Shown here: piece by piece, positions 1 to 8,511 of the stretch
How the letters are laid out: every line of letters begins with the position of its first letter
How positions within the stretch are numbered: position 1 is the first letter of the stretch
NCBI GenBank assembly: GCA_965267475.1
Contig: OZ254079.1
Coordinates: forward strand, 744,001-808,000
Length of the DNA: 64,000 nucleotides
Source: JBCBKU01 sp965267475
GTDB taxonomy: Bacteria > Pseudomonadota > Alphaproteobacteria > Rhodobacterales > Rhodobacteraceae
Reading direction: 5' to 3'
Position numbers and translations under genes: made by a program
The notes under the pieces: generated by a model
What the model was told of the DNA's origin: nothing
Seen by the model: the letters and a program-made list of their open reading frames with translations, nothing else
Databases searched by the model: none

Positions 1-1
1 A

Positions 2-157
2 GAGAAGAACATGGCTTTCGGGAAACTGGTGAAACCCGAAGATGTGGCCATTCAGGTGGCTTTTTTTCTGTCGCCCCGTTCGGGCGTGGTCACTGGCAGC
101 ATCATGGATTTCGACCAACACGTGGTCGGCACCTATCCCGACACGGACGAGAACTGA
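2..157 (+). CDS. SDR family oxidoreductase, C-terminal fragment
   Basis: The window opens inside this gene; 51 codons remain before TGA at 155-157. The tail carries VTGSIMDFDQ, which resembles the last strand and C-terminal loop of short-chain dehydrogenases/reductases that oxidise an alcohol or sugar with NAD(P). Three bases separate it from the inositol-dehydrogenase-like gene, so both probably belong to one sugar or polyol operon whose start lies outside the window. The substrate cannot be read from this fragment. Confidence 0.65.
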   Translation, partial: EKNMAFGKLVKPEDVAIQVAFFLSPRSGVVTGSIMDFDQHVVGTYPDTDEN

Positions 158-160
158 GAC

Positions 161-1168
161 ATGGCATTACGGTTGGCGGTCCTTGGGGCCGGGCGCATCG
201 GGCAGGTTCACGCAAAGGCCATCGCTTCGGTCGATGGCGCCGTGGTTCAGGCCGTGGCCGACCCCATGGCCGAGGCCGCGGGGGCGGTCGCGCAGCGCTA
301 TGGCGCGGACATTCGGACCATCGACGAGATTGAAGGCTCGGAAGATGTGGACGGCGTCATCATCTGCACACCGACCGATACCCATGCCGACCTGATCGAA
401 CGCTTTGCGAAGGCCGGAAAGGCCGTCTTTTGCGAAAAACCCATCGATCTGGATCTGGCCCGTGTGCGCGCCTGCCTTGCAACGGTCAAGGCGGCAGGTG
501 GCACGCTGATGGTCGGCTTCCAACGCCGGTTCGACCCGCATTTCCGCGCGCTCAAAGACCAGATCGACGCGGGCGCTATCGGCGCGGTCGAGATGGTTAC
601 GCTGACCTCGCGCGATCCTGGCCCGCCGCCTTATGCCTATATTGAACGCTCTGGCGGGATCTTCCGCGACATGGCAATCCATGATCTGGATGTGGCGCGC
701 TGGCTTTTGGGGGAAGAGGTCGAGACGGTAATGGCTGCGGCATCGGTTCTGACGGATCCAAAGATCGGCGAACTGGGTGATTTCGACAGCGTCAATTTGA
801 TCCTTCGCACCGCGTCGGGGAAACAGGCGACGATCAATTGTTCGCGCCGCGCGTCATACGGCTATGATCAGCGGATCGAGGTGCACGGCTCCAAAGGTGC
901 AGTTTCGGCCAAGAACACCCATCGGGCCAATATCGAAGTGGCGACGGGCGACGGCTATACCGTGCCGCCCTTGCTGGATTTCTTCATGACCCGGTACACG
1001 GAGGCCTATGCGGCCGAAATTGCGGCCTTCGTTCAGGCCGTGAATGGGGGCACCGAGCCGCCCACAACGGGCGATGACGGGATGATGGCCCTTGCCCTGG
1101 CCGATGCCGCTTTGCAGTCCGCGACGACCGGGGCTGCCGTAATGGTGGAGGATATCCTTGGCCCGTAA
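161..1168 (+). CDS. iolG: inositol 2-dehydrogenase-like (Gfo/Idh/MocA)
   Basis: Predicted cytoplasmic NAD-dependent oxidoreductase of 335 residues, the usual length for IolG, which oxidises myo-inositol to scyllo-inosose. The Rossmann motif GAGRIG is at residues 9-14. The catalytic residues of the family are visible as EKP (Lys93) and the Asp170/His174 pair in FRDMAIHDLD. The segment SRDPGPPPYAYIERSGG is characteristic of inositol dehydrogenases rather than glucose-fructose oxidoreductases. It follows the SDR fragment by three bases. No other iol gene is visible, so a related polyol is possible. Confidence 0.78.
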   Translation: MALRLAVLGAGRIGQVHAKAIASVDGAVVQAVADPMAEAAGAVAQRYGADIRTIDEIEGSEDVDGVIICTPTDTHADLIERFAKAGKAVFCEKPIDLDLARVRACLATVKAAGGTLMVGFQRRFDPHFRALKDQIDAGAIGAVEMVTLTSRDPGPPPYAYIERSGGIFRDMAIHDLDVARWLLGEEVETVMAAASVLTDPKIGELGDFDSVNLILRTASGKQATINCSRRASYGYDQRIEVHGSKGAVSAKNTHRANIEVATGDGYTVPPLLDFFMTRYTEAYAAEIAAFVQAVNGGTEPPTTGDDGMMALALADAALQSATTGAAVMVEDILGP

Positions 1169-1373
1169 GCCCCTGTTCGATGCAGAGCACCCGTTCTTTC
1201 GGCCCTTGATCACGCGGTTGATCGTGACCGGGTTCACGACGGGCTGGACGGTGTTTGAGTTCATTCGGGGCGCGCCAATCTGGGGGCTGTTGTTCGGGGC
1301 CATCGCGGCTTGGTGCTGGTGGGCTTTGATCCTCAAGTACAAGGCACCGGATGAAGGCGACGACGACGGCTGA
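1158..1373 (+). CDS. small hypothetical membrane protein
   Basis: A 71-residue protein with a TTG start that overlaps the end of the preceding dehydrogenase gene by 11 bases, suggesting coupled translation. Two hydrophobic stretches (about residues 17-35 and 41-58) are followed by an acidic tail (DEGDDDG), so it is probably a two-helix inner-membrane protein. I recognise no catalytic motif and cannot assign a function. The start could instead be internal, but no ATG lies in frame near the N-terminus. Confidence 0.55.
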   Translation: MARKPLFDAEHPFFRPLITRLIVTGFTTGWTVFEFIRGAPIWGLLFGAIAAWCWWALILKYKAPDEGDDDG

Positions 1374-1445
1374 GGCCAATTTTTTGTAAGCGATGCTTTC
1401 AGTTTCGGTAAGAACAATTCGCGTTCCTTAAGGTGCGCTGTCAGA

Positions 1446-1451
1446 TATAAT
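1446..1451 (+). promoter_or_regulatory. candidate -10 box of the fumarate-reductase-like operon
   Basis: A perfect TATAAT lies 36 bases before the Fe-S subunit start. The region 16-18 bases upstream (TTCCTT, 1424-1429) is a poor -35, so an activator may be needed. No FNR-type TTGAT-N4-ATCAA site was seen in the 114-base gap. Confidence 0.4.
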
Positions 1452-1487
1452 CCGGCGACTGTTCTGAAGCCCTGGACCTCTGACGCC

Positions 1488-2201
1488 ATGCCCCTGGATC
1501 ATCTGAAAGTGACGCTTGAGCGGGGTGCGAACACCCGGCGGCAGTTCGATGTCCCTGCTCATGACAACCAGACCGTGCTGGATGTGGTGTCCTGGATCCA
1601 GCAGAACGCCGACCCGACACTTAGCTACCGCTTTGCCTGTCGTGTGGGCATGTGCGGATCCTGCGCGATGATGGTGAACGGGGTGCCGCGCTGGACTTGC
1701 CGGACGCATATTTCGAAAGTTCTGGACGGAAACGCCGTCACCATCGGGCCCCTCAGGAACCTGCCGGTGATCAAGGATCTTGCCGTCGATATGGATCCGT
1801 TCTTCGACAAGTGGGTGGCGGCAGAGGCCATCCATCACGGCGGCCAGACCCGGGACGACGCCATCCAACCGGTGGATGAGACCAGCCCGGGTCGGGTGAC
1901 AGCCAATGCCGGGATCGAATGCATCAATTGCGCGGTCTGTTATGCGGCCTGCGATACGGTCACGGGCAATCCCGAGTACCTTGGCCCCGCCGCGCTGCAA
2001 CGCGCCTGGACATTGCTGAACGACACCAAGGATGACGGGCGGGCCGAGATACTTGATGCGGTTTCGGGCTCAGGCGGCTGCCACAACTGTCATTCCATGG
2101 GGTCCTGCACGGCCTTTTGCCCCAACGAGCTTGACCCGATGTCCGCCATCGCCGGTCTAAAGCGGGAAACCGCCCGATCCTTCTTCCAGAAGATCCGCTG
2201 A
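1488..2201 (+). CDS. succinate dehydrogenase/fumarate reductase iron-sulfur subunit
   Basis: Electron-transfer subunit of 237 residues carrying three Fe-S clusters between the flavoprotein and the membrane quinone site. Cys51, Cys56, Cys59 and Cys71 form the plant-type [2Fe-2S] set. Cys145, Cys148, Cys151 and Cys155 (CINCAVCYAAC) begin the bacterial-ferredoxin part, and Cys198, Cys201, Cys207 and Cys211 complete it. It is the first of six coupled genes (four reductase subunits plus a two-subunit fumarase). The order B-C-D-A differs from the usual sdhCDAB, suggesting a second, non-canonical complex rather than the main TCA-cycle enzyme. Confidence 0.88.
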   Translation: MPLDHLKVTLERGANTRRQFDVPAHDNQTVLDVVSWIQQNADPTLSYRFACRVGMCGSCAMMVNGVPRWTCRTHISKVLDGNAVTIGPLRNLPVIKDLAVDMDPFFDKWVAAEAIHHGGQTRDDAIQPVDETSPGRVTANAGIECINCAVCYAACDTVTGNPEYLGPAALQRAWTLLNDTKDDGRAEILDAVSGSGGCHNCHSMGSCTAFCPNELDPMSAIAGLKRETARSFFQKIR

Positions 2202-2533
2202 TGCTGACCCTTCGTCTGTATATGGCGCAGCGCATCACGGCACTTCTGATGGCGCCATTCGTGCTGATCCATCTGGCCGTCATGATCTATGCGATCCAGG
2301 GCGGGCTCAGCGCAGGTGAGATCCTCGGGCGCACGCAAGGCTCGGTGCTTTGGTTCCTGTTCTACGGCGGGTTCGTCCTGGCTGTCGCAATCCATGGAGC
2401 CATCGGACTGCGCGTTATCCTGCATGAATGGGCCGGTCTGAAGGGCCGGGCCCTGGACGCGGCGATGTGGGCCATCGGGCTGGGCCTGTTCGCACTGGGG
2501 GCCCGCGCTGTATGGGCGGTGACATTCGCATGA
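2201..2533 (+). CDS. succinate dehydrogenase/fumarate reductase membrane anchor, first subunit
   Basis: A 110-residue integral membrane protein with three predicted helices. His24 (VLIHLAV), His65 (AVAIHGAIGL) and His75 (VILHEW) sit where haem b ligands and quinone-site residues occur in SdhC/FrdC anchors. Its ATG overlaps the last base of the Fe-S gene and its TGA overlaps the next start (ATGA), so translation is coupled. It would anchor the FrdA/FrdB-like dimer to the inner membrane and pass electrons to or from quinone. Confidence 0.8.
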   Translation: MLTLRLYMAQRITALLMAPFVLIHLAVMIYAIQGGLSAGEILGRTQGSVLWFLFYGGFVLAVAIHGAIGLRVILHEWAGLKGRALDAAMWAIGLGLFALGARAVWAVTFA

Positions 2534-2880
2534 CCAGCCGCACGATCCCGGCCCGGGCCCACCCCTTGTGGCTTGCCTATATCCTGCACCGGCTATCGGG
2601 GATCGGGTTGGCCCTGTTCCTTCCGGTCCATTTCTGGGTTCTGGCGATGGCCGTATCCGACCCTGCCCGATTGGACGGGTTTTTAAGCATGACCGAGGCG
2701 GGCCTTGTGAAACTGGCCGAGGTGGGGCTCGTCTTCCTTCTGGCGGTCCATATGTTCGGGGGCCTGCGCTTGATGGCGCTGGAATTCCTGCCCTGGACCC
2801 CTTCGCAAAAGACGCTGGCCGCGGGCGCCACCGCCCTGTCCGCCTGCGTGGCGGGTCTTTTTCTGATCCGGGCGATCTGA
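2530..2880 (+). CDS. succinate dehydrogenase/fumarate reductase membrane anchor, second subunit
   Basis: A 116-residue anchor with three hydrophobic helices. The start at 2530 is preferred because it forms an ATGA overlap with the first anchor; a longer reading frame upstream lies entirely inside that gene. HRLSGIGLALFLPVHF (His20, Arg21, His34) is the signature of SdhC-type cytochrome b556 anchors, and His74 lies in a third helix. Together with His24/65/75 of the partner this is compatible with a two-haem quinone-reactive complex. Confidence 0.8.
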   Translation: MTSRTIPARAHPLWLAYILHRLSGIGLALFLPVHFWVLAMAVSDPARLDGFLSMTEAGLVKLAEVGLVFLLAVHMFGGLRLMALEFLPWTPSQKTLAAGATALSACVAGLFLIRAI

Positions 2881-2881
2881 G

Positions 2882-4639
2882 ATGGGACAAACGCATATCG
2901 ACCGCCACGACACCGATATCCTGATCCTCGGATCGGGGGGCGCGGGGCTTTTCGCGGCGCTGCACGCCCAGCAATCCGCGCCCGAAGGCACCAGGATCAC
3001 GCTTGCCGTCAAAGGCCTGATCGGCAAATGCGGCTGCACCCGCATGGTTCAGGGCGGCTACAACGTCGCGCTTGGCGGCGGCGACACGGTTGAACGGCAC
3101 TTCATGGATACGATCCAGGGCGGCAAATGGCTGCCCAATCAGGATATGGCCTGGCGGCTGTGCCAAACCGCGCCGGAACGGATCCGCGAGTTAGAAAATG
3201 AGATTGGGTGTTTCTTCGACCGGAACCCCGACGGGACGCTGCACCAAAAGGCCTTTGCCGGACAAACCGCCGACCGGACCGTCCACAAGGGCGACCTGAC
3301 CGGGATCGAGATCATCAACCGGCTGATGGAGAAGGTTCTGGCCAGCGGGGTCGAAAAGCTTCAGGAACACCGGGCCATCGGTCTGATCCCGACGAAGGAC
3401 GGTGCCAGCCTGGCGGGCGTTCTGATGATCGACATGCGCACCGGGGGCTTCCGCTTTGTCCGCGCCAAGACCGTGCTGATGGCAACAGGCGGTGGACCCA
3501 CGATGTATCGCTATCACACGCCGTCGGGCGACAAGACCATGGACGGGCTCGCCATGGCGCTGCGCGTTGGCCTGCCATTGCGCGACATGGAGATGGTACA
3601 GTTCCATCCGACCGGCCTTCTGGCGGGTGAACACACACGTATGACCGGCACGGTGCTGGAAGAAGGGTTGCGCGGCGCGGGCGGACAGTTGATCAACCAC
3701 GCCGGTCAGCGGTTCATGTTCGACTATGACGCCAAAGGCGAACGCGCGACCCGCGATGTGGTCAGCCGCGGCATCTATGCCGAGATGCGCAAGACCAATG
3801 ACCCCGAGAAGGAAGGCGTTTTCATCTCCATGTCGCATCTCGGGCCGGAATGGGTCGCCGAGAAGTTCAAGGGTATGGTCAAACGCTGCGCCGATTGCGG
3901 GTTCGATCTGGCGGGGGGACAGGTCGAGGTTGTGCCGACGGCGCATTACTTCATGGGCGGCGTGGTCGTCGATGTGGACACGCGGACCGCGATGGAGGGG
4001 CTTTATGTCGCGGGCGAGGATGCGGGCGGCGCACACGGGTCAAACCGACTGGGGGGCAATGGCGTGGCGAACTCGACCGTCTTCGGCGGGATCGCAGGCG
4101 ACGTGATGGGCGCTGACGTTGCTGGCATGACGCTTCGCGATCCGGATGAAACTGTGCTTGAGGCCGAGGTTGCCCGCGCCACCCATCCGTTGTCGAATGC
4201 TCCGGCATTGGTCCAACCGCTCAGGAAGACGCTCCAGGATCTGATGTGGGAGGATGTGGGCGTCATGCGAACGGCGTCCGGCCTGAAGCGGGGTCTTGCA
4301 GGGTTGGCTGAGATCCGCACGGAGCTTTTGGACCTTGGGGTCGCATCGGATAATCTGGCCTTCAACCTGACCTGGCACGACTGGCTGAACATGGCGTCAT
4401 TGGTCGACATTTCCGAGGTCATCACAAAGGCCGCGTTGGCCCGCGAAAACTCGCGCGGTGCCCATTTCCGCGAAGACTTCCCCGACCCCGGCGCGATGGA
4501 AGACAGCGATTTCACGGTGGTCCGGCAAACGGGCGATGACCTGATGGTCGAACGTGAGCCCGTGCAATTCACACTCGTCCGCCCAGGCGAGACCATCCTG
4601 CGCGAAGGCGAACCCGAGACATTGGTGGCCGCACAATGA
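2882..4639 (+). CDS. succinate dehydrogenase/fumarate reductase flavoprotein subunit, no covalent-FAD histidine
   Basis: Catalytic subunit of 585 residues interconverting succinate and fumarate. LILGSGGAGL (residues 14-23) binds the FAD ADP moiety, and MVQFHPTGLL contains the substrate-binding HPTG motif. The family normally has a His-Thr pair before the QGG motif, with FAD covalently attached to the His. Here residues 50-59 read CGCTRMVQGG, with Cys52 at the His position, so FAD is predicted to be non-covalent. In E. coli FrdA, replacing this His leaves fumarate reduction but abolishes succinate oxidation. The gene starts one base after the anchor gene and overlaps the fumarase gene by 4 bases. 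An L-aspartate-oxidase label is possible in automatic annotation, but the linked anchors argue against it. Confidence 0.85.
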   Translation: MGQTHIDRHDTDILILGSGGAGLFAALHAQQSAPEGTRITLAVKGLIGKCGCTRMVQGGYNVALGGGDTVERHFMDTIQGGKWLPNQDMAWRLCQTAPERIRELENEIGCFFDRNPDGTLHQKAFAGQTADRTVHKGDLTGIEIINRLMEKVLASGVEKLQEHRAIGLIPTKDGASLAGVLMIDMRTGGFRFVRAKTVLMATGGGPTMYRYHTPSGDKTMDGLAMALRVGLPLRDMEMVQFHPTGLLAGEHTRMTGTVLEEGLRGAGGQLINHAGQRFMFDYDAKGERATRDVVSRGIYAEMRKTNDPEKEGVFISMSHLGPEWVAEKFKGMVKRCADCGFDLAGGQVEVVPTAHYFMGGVVVDVDTRTAMEGLYVAGEDAGGAHGSNRLGGNGVANSTVFGGIAGDVMGADVAGMTLRDPDETVLEAEVARATHPLSNAPALVQPLRKTLQDLMWEDVGVMRTASGLKRGLAGLAEIRTELLDLGVASDNLAFNLTWHDWLNMASLVDISEVITKAALARENSRGAHFREDFPDPGAMEDSDFTVVRQTGDDLMVEREPVQFTLVRPGETILREGEPETLVAAQ

Positions 4640-5592
4640 TCCCCATCCCCCTCATCCACTCCACCGCACGCGACCTGATGGACAAGGCCGCGATTGAGAT
4701 CCCCGCGGATTACCTCACCGGTCTCAAATCTGCCGCCGCGTCGGAAGAAGGCGATTTGTCGTCCTTCGTGCTTCAGGCGATGCTCGACAATTACGAGGCC
4801 GCCCGGGAAGACCGCCGCGCCATGTGCGGCGATACCGGCGTGCCGCGCTGGTTTGTGAAACTGGGCAATGAGGCACGGGTCGAAGGCGGCATGGTCGCGC
4901 TGGAAACAGCGCTGCGTCAGGCGACGGCCGATGCCACGAACGGTGTGCCCTTGCGCCCGAACCGCGTGCATCCGCTTTGGCGGACCGACCACAACAACAA
5001 CGTCGGCATCGGCGCGCCCGAGATCGAATACGCCTTTGAACCGGAAGGCGACTGGATCGACCTGATCACGGTTCACAAGGGCGGGTTGTTCGGAACCGAT
5101 TACCGGATGCTGTTCCCCAGCGACGGGATTCAGGGGATCAAGCGCTTCTACCTCGACAGTCTGATGGCCTTCGGCAAGCGTGGCCTCGCCTGCCAGCCAG
5201 CGATTATCGGGATCGGCCTGGGCGGTTCGAAAGACATCTGCATGACGCTGGGCAAGCGCGCCTCGACCCTGCGGGTTGTCGGATCAAAGAACCCCGACCC
5301 GAAAATCGCGGAGCTGGAGGATGAATTCAAAGAGCTTGGCAATTCCATCGGCATGGGTGCGATGGGGTTTGTCGGATCGAATATGGTGATCGATTGCCAT
5401 ATCGAGGTCGGGTATTGCCACACGGGCGGCATGCCCATGTCAGTCCACGCCTTCTGCCTGTCTTCGCGCCGGGCCGTGGCGCGGATCTGGCCCGATGGCC
5501 GGGTTGAACATCGCACCGATCCCGACTGGTTCACGCCCTATCAGCGCCGCGAAACGGTGGAGTGGCCCATGCATCAAGAGGCGGCGGAATGA
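4636..5592 (+). CDS. class I fumarate hydratase, alpha (N-terminal) subunit
   Basis: A 318-residue protein matching the N-terminal, [4Fe-4S]-binding half of oxygen-sensitive class I fumarases and of the tartrate dehydratase alpha chain. CGDTGVPRW (residues 57-65) and the later GIGLGGSKD and ARIWPDGRVEHR segments are typical. The candidate cluster cysteines lie at CGDTG, near GHIEVGYCHTGG-like sequence and near SVHAFCLSS. It overlaps the flavoprotein gene by ATGA. Co-expression with a fumarate reductase-like complex favours fumarate/malate over tartrate as substrate. Confidence 0.82.
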   Translation: MIPIPLIHSTARDLMDKAAIEIPADYLTGLKSAAASEEGDLSSFVLQAMLDNYEAAREDRRAMCGDTGVPRWFVKLGNEARVEGGMVALETALRQATADATNGVPLRPNRVHPLWRTDHNNNVGIGAPEIEYAFEPEGDWIDLITVHKGGLFGTDYRMLFPSDGIQGIKRFYLDSLMAFGKRGLACQPAIIGIGLGGSKDICMTLGKRASTLRVVGSKNPDPKIAELEDEFKELGNSIGMGAMGFVGSNMVIDCHIEVGYCHTGGMPMSVHAFCLSSRRAVARIWPDGRVEHRTDPDWFTPYQRRETVEWPMHQEAAE

Positions 5593-6254
5593 ACGTGCGT
5601 GAAGTTCGCCTTTCGACCACTCCTTCCGACGCGGCCATTGCGGATCTGCGGCTGGGTGACGTCGTCTATCTGGAAGGGCTGATGTATACCGCGCGCGAAG
5701 GCGTCTATATGCGCGCGCTGGAAGAACAAGCCAACATCCCCATGGAACTGCCCAGCCAGTCGGCGGCCAATTTCCACTGCTCGCCAGCGGCCCGAATCAA
5801 TGCCGACGGGTCCTTCGACATGGGCGCGGTGACGGCAACGGCGTCGTTCCGGTTCGCCAAATGGCTGCCCGAATGGATGGCCAAGACCGGGGCAAAGCTG
5901 ATCGTCGGCAAAGGGGGCATGTCGTCGAAAGACTATCAGGATTACTTTGTCCCGAACGGTGCCGTGTATCTCTCGACCGTGGGCTACGGCACCGGCGCAC
6001 TTTTGGGGCGCGGCGTTGAAAAGGTCGAGGCCGTCCATTGGGAGGAAGAGCTGGGCCTCGCCCAGGCCATGTGGGTCATCCGCTGCAACAGGATGGGGCC
6101 GTTCATCGTGGCCTCGGACCTGACCGGAGCTTGTCTGTTTGAACGCGAAAACGCCAAGATCGCCGAGAATGTCGCCCGGGTTTACGAGGGTACAAAACCG
6201 GCGGTTCTGAAACGCTATGGCGAAAGCGACGATAGGACGGATGAGGTGATCTGA
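5589..6254 (+). CDS. class I fumarate hydratase, beta (C-terminal) subunit
   Basis: A 221-residue protein corresponding to the C-terminal swivelling domain of class I fumarases (TtdB/FumB type). The start at 5589 makes an ATGA overlap with the alpha gene, and MNVREVRLSTTPSD is the expected beginning of this subunit. GKGGMSSKDYQDYF matches the conserved loop of the domain. With the alpha chain it should form an Fe-S hydratase converting fumarate and malate. It ends the operon 3 bases before the end of the convergent GST gene. Confidence 0.82.
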   Translation: MNVREVRLSTTPSDAAIADLRLGDVVYLEGLMYTAREGVYMRALEEQANIPMELPSQSAANFHCSPAARINADGSFDMGAVTATASFRFAKWLPEWMAKTGAKLIVGKGGMSSKDYQDYFVPNGAVYLSTVGYGTGALLGRGVEKVEAVHWEEELGLAQAMWVIRCNRMGPFIVASDLTGACLFERENAKIAENVARVYEGTKPAVLKRYGESDDRTDEVI

Positions 6255-6257
6255 GCC

Positions 6258-6878
6258 CTAGCTCAGCCCGTGGATGGCCAGAACCTTCCTGGTGGCCGGA
6301 CGCGCCAGAAGCGCCGATTTATGCGCAGCCAGGCCGGGATAGGGGTCCATCGGGACATTGGCCATGTCGAGCCAGCGCGCAACCTGTAACAGATAGGGGT
6401 CGCAGAAGCTGTAGGATGCGCCGAAGGCCCAAGGGCCGAACGCGAGATCCTGCTCTAAATGCGCCGCGCAATCGGCGAGGTTTCCAGGCACCTGCGCCTT
6501 CATGTCCTGAAGCGATGCGTCTTCCCTGGCCCATCGGTCCCCGCGCCGCAAATGGGCGAAGGCCACATGCGCCGTGGCACAAAGATAGGCGGCCAAAGAC
6601 CGGGCCCGGGCCTGCGAAAACGGACCCTCGGGCAGGAAACCAGCTTTCGGATGCGTGGCCGCAATATATTCCAGGATCGCCGGGTTCTCGGAGAGGATCC
6701 CGTCCGGTGTCTCGAGCACCGGAACGCGGCCCTTCGGATTGACGGCAAGGAAGGCCGGGCTGCGTTGTTCGCCCTTCGGGATCGAAATTTCGATCCCCTC
6801 ATAATCGGCGCCGACCTCTTCCAGAAGGATATGGGCGGGCACGGCGGACGAGCCTTTGGAGTAATACAGTTTCAGCAT
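6258..6878 (-). CDS. glutathione S-transferase family protein
   Basis: A 206-residue cytosolic GST. The N-terminal thioredoxin-like domain (residues 1-78) carries YYSKGSSAVPAHILLEE, where Ser8 to Ser11 are candidates for activating glutathione, and the cis-Pro motif GRVPVLET with LSENPAILEYI for the gamma-Glu contact. An all-helical C-terminal domain follows. It lies 11 bases downstream of the TSUP exporter gene and is probably the last gene of the LysR-TSUP-GST operon, hinting at handling of a sulfonate or electrophile. The substrate is unknown. Confidence 0.85.
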   Translation of the reverse strand: MLKLYYSKGSSAVPAHILLEEVGADYEGIEISIPKGEQRSPAFLAVNPKGRVPVLETPDGILSENPAILEYIAATHPKAGFLPEGPFSQARARSLAAYLCATAHVAFAHLRRGDRWAREDASLQDMKAQVPGNLADCAAHLEQDLAFGPWAFGASYSFCDPYLLQVARWLDMANVPMDPYPGLAAHKSALLARPATRKVLAIHGLS

Positions 6879-6889
6879 GCACGCGGCCC

Positions 6890-7630
6890 CTAAAGTTCAC
6901 TGATCAGCACACCCAACCCCATCAGAAAGGTCAACAGGATCAGAAGCCGCCGGAACGCCGTATCGCTTAAGGACCGGAACACCATGATCCCGATTTGCGC
7001 GGCCACCAGCCCGACCGGCAAGGTCAGAAGCAGCGCGTTCACAGCGGTCCGGTCATAGGCGCCGTTGAAAAACAGCAAGGTGATCGTCGTTCCCAGGATC
7101 ACAACATTGAACGGTTGCAGGACCGCGCGGCTTTCCAACTTGGACCAGGGCCGAAGCGACACCCACATGGCCGGGACCGCGCCTGACACCGCGGCGGCTC
7201 CGCCCAGCACCCCGCCCGTCAGACCAACCCCGGCATCGAGCCACGGCGTACGTCGCGAAAAGGCGGGCAGCGACGTCCGAAACGTGAAATACCCGCCATA
7301 GAGCATCAGGAAAACGGCAATGGCGATCCGAAGCGTGCGGGCATCGATCACCTCAAGCAGCATCAAACCGATCGGAACGCCCGCCAGCCCCGGAAGAAGA
7401 AACCGCACCAACCGGGCCGGTTGCGCCGCGATCTCGTCCCGGACGATCCAGACGCCCTGAAGCCCGGCCAGGACCGACATCAGGGCGACAATGGCGACGG
7501 CGGTCACCGGGTCCAGCACCACCAAATAGAACCCCAGCGCAAAAAGCGCGGTTCCGGTCCCGGCAAGGCCATTGATGAAACCGCCGGCGGCCGCCCCGAG
7601 AGACAGAAACAGGATCGTCTCGACCGTCAC
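6890..7630 (-). CDS. TSUP/TauE-SafE family sulfite or sulfonate exporter
   Basis: A 246-residue polytopic inner-membrane protein with about eight hydrophobic helices in two repeats. The first repeat begins AAAGGFINGLAGTGTALFAL, a typical TauE/SafE start. The GTG start at 7630 is chosen because it overlaps the LysR stop as GTGA; an ATG further upstream would run 31 bases into the regulator. Members export sulfite, sulfoacetate or other organic anions. The adjacent LysR gene probably regulates it. The window also holds sulfite-oxidising soe genes, but far away. Confidence 0.82.
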   Translation of the reverse strand: MTVETILFLSLGAAAGGFINGLAGTGTALFALGFYLVVLDPVTAVAIVALMSVLAGLQGVWIVRDEIAAQPARLVRFLLPGLAGVPIGLMLLEVIDARTLRIAIAVFLMLYGGYFTFRTSLPAFSRRTPWLDAGVGLTGGVLGGAAAVSGAVPAMWVSLRPWSKLESRAVLQPFNVVILGTTITLLFFNGAYDRTAVNALLLTLPVGLVAAQIGIMVFRSLSDTAFRRLLILLTFLMGLGVLISEL

Positions 7631-8511
7631 GACGGGGCCACCCCGATTGCCGCGCAAAGCGCCTCAAAAAGCGCATCGATAGCAGGTGCCATCGCCGTGT
7701 CGCGGTGGCACACGAGGCCCAGAATGCGCTCGGGCCGGTCGGGCCCGAGGTCAAGCCGTTTGACCGGTGGGGTCGCGTCCGCATGCACGGCCAGCCGGGG
7801 AACGATGGACACGCCGAGATTGGCCGCGACCATGCTCGCGATGGCCTCGGCGCTGTCGAGCTCCATGGCTTCGGTCACGGGAAGTTTTCGCGACAGGATC
7901 CACGTGTCGATCAGGCGGCCCAGGACCGCGTTTCGGTTGAAACGGATATAGGGCCGGTCCGCCAAAAGCGCGATCGGGTCGTCCAAGGGTTCGGCCTTTG
8001 CGGCGATCAGCTCCATGGGTTCGGTGATCAGGTCACGGCAGATCAACATCCCGGGGATTGCGTGGGGTCTGGTGACAATGGCCGCATCCAGATGGCCACG
8101 CTCCAGATCGACCAGAAGATCGCCCGTCAGACCGGGCCGGATATGCAGCCCCAATTGCGGATACCGCGCCTTCAGGACTGCCAGCGCCTTGGGCGCAAGG
8201 CCCGTCAGGGTCGTGCCGATTGCGCCAAGCCGGATCGTGCCGCCAAGCGTTCCGCTGTTATTCAGGATCGACGGCACAAGGCCTTCATAATCCGCGATCA
8301 AGTGCCGCGCCTTTTCGACCACCTGATGACCGATCGGGGTCAGTTCAGGCGTGCGGGTGCCGCGGTCGAACAAGGTCAGGCCAAGGTCTGCTTCCAGGGT
8401 CTGCATCTGCTGGCTGACGGCGGCATGGGTGACGTGGACCGTCTTTGCCGCTGCGCTGAAGGTCCGCGCGTCGGCAATGGCGACAAGCGTTTTGAGACGA
8501 CGGAGTGTCAC
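7627..8511 (-). CDS. LysR family transcriptional regulator
   Basis: A 294-residue LysR regulator. VTLRRLKTLVAIADARTFS begins the winged helix-turn-helix, with FSAAAKTVHVTHAAVSQQMQ as the DNA-binding helices, followed by a periplasmic-binding-protein-like effector domain. The GTG at 8511 matches the family N-terminus; an alternative GTG at 8568 adds 19 residues that do not resemble it. It is the first gene of a coupled LysR-TSUP-GST operon, so it probably controls that operon itself. The effector is unknown. Confidence 0.85.
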   Translation of the reverse strand: MTLRRLKTLVAIADARTFSAAAKTVHVTHAAVSQQMQTLEADLGLTLFDRGTRTPELTPIGHQVVEKARHLIADYEGLVPSILNNSGTLGGTIRLGAIGTTLTGLAPKALAVLKARYPQLGLHIRPGLTGDLLVDLERGHLDAAIVTRPHAIPGMLICRDLITEPMELIAAKAEPLDDPIALLADRPYIRFNRNAVLGRLIDTWILSRKLPVTEAMELDSAEAIASMVAANLGVSIVPRLAVHADATPPVKRLDLGPDRPERILGLVCHRDTAMAPAIDALFEALCAAIGVAPS

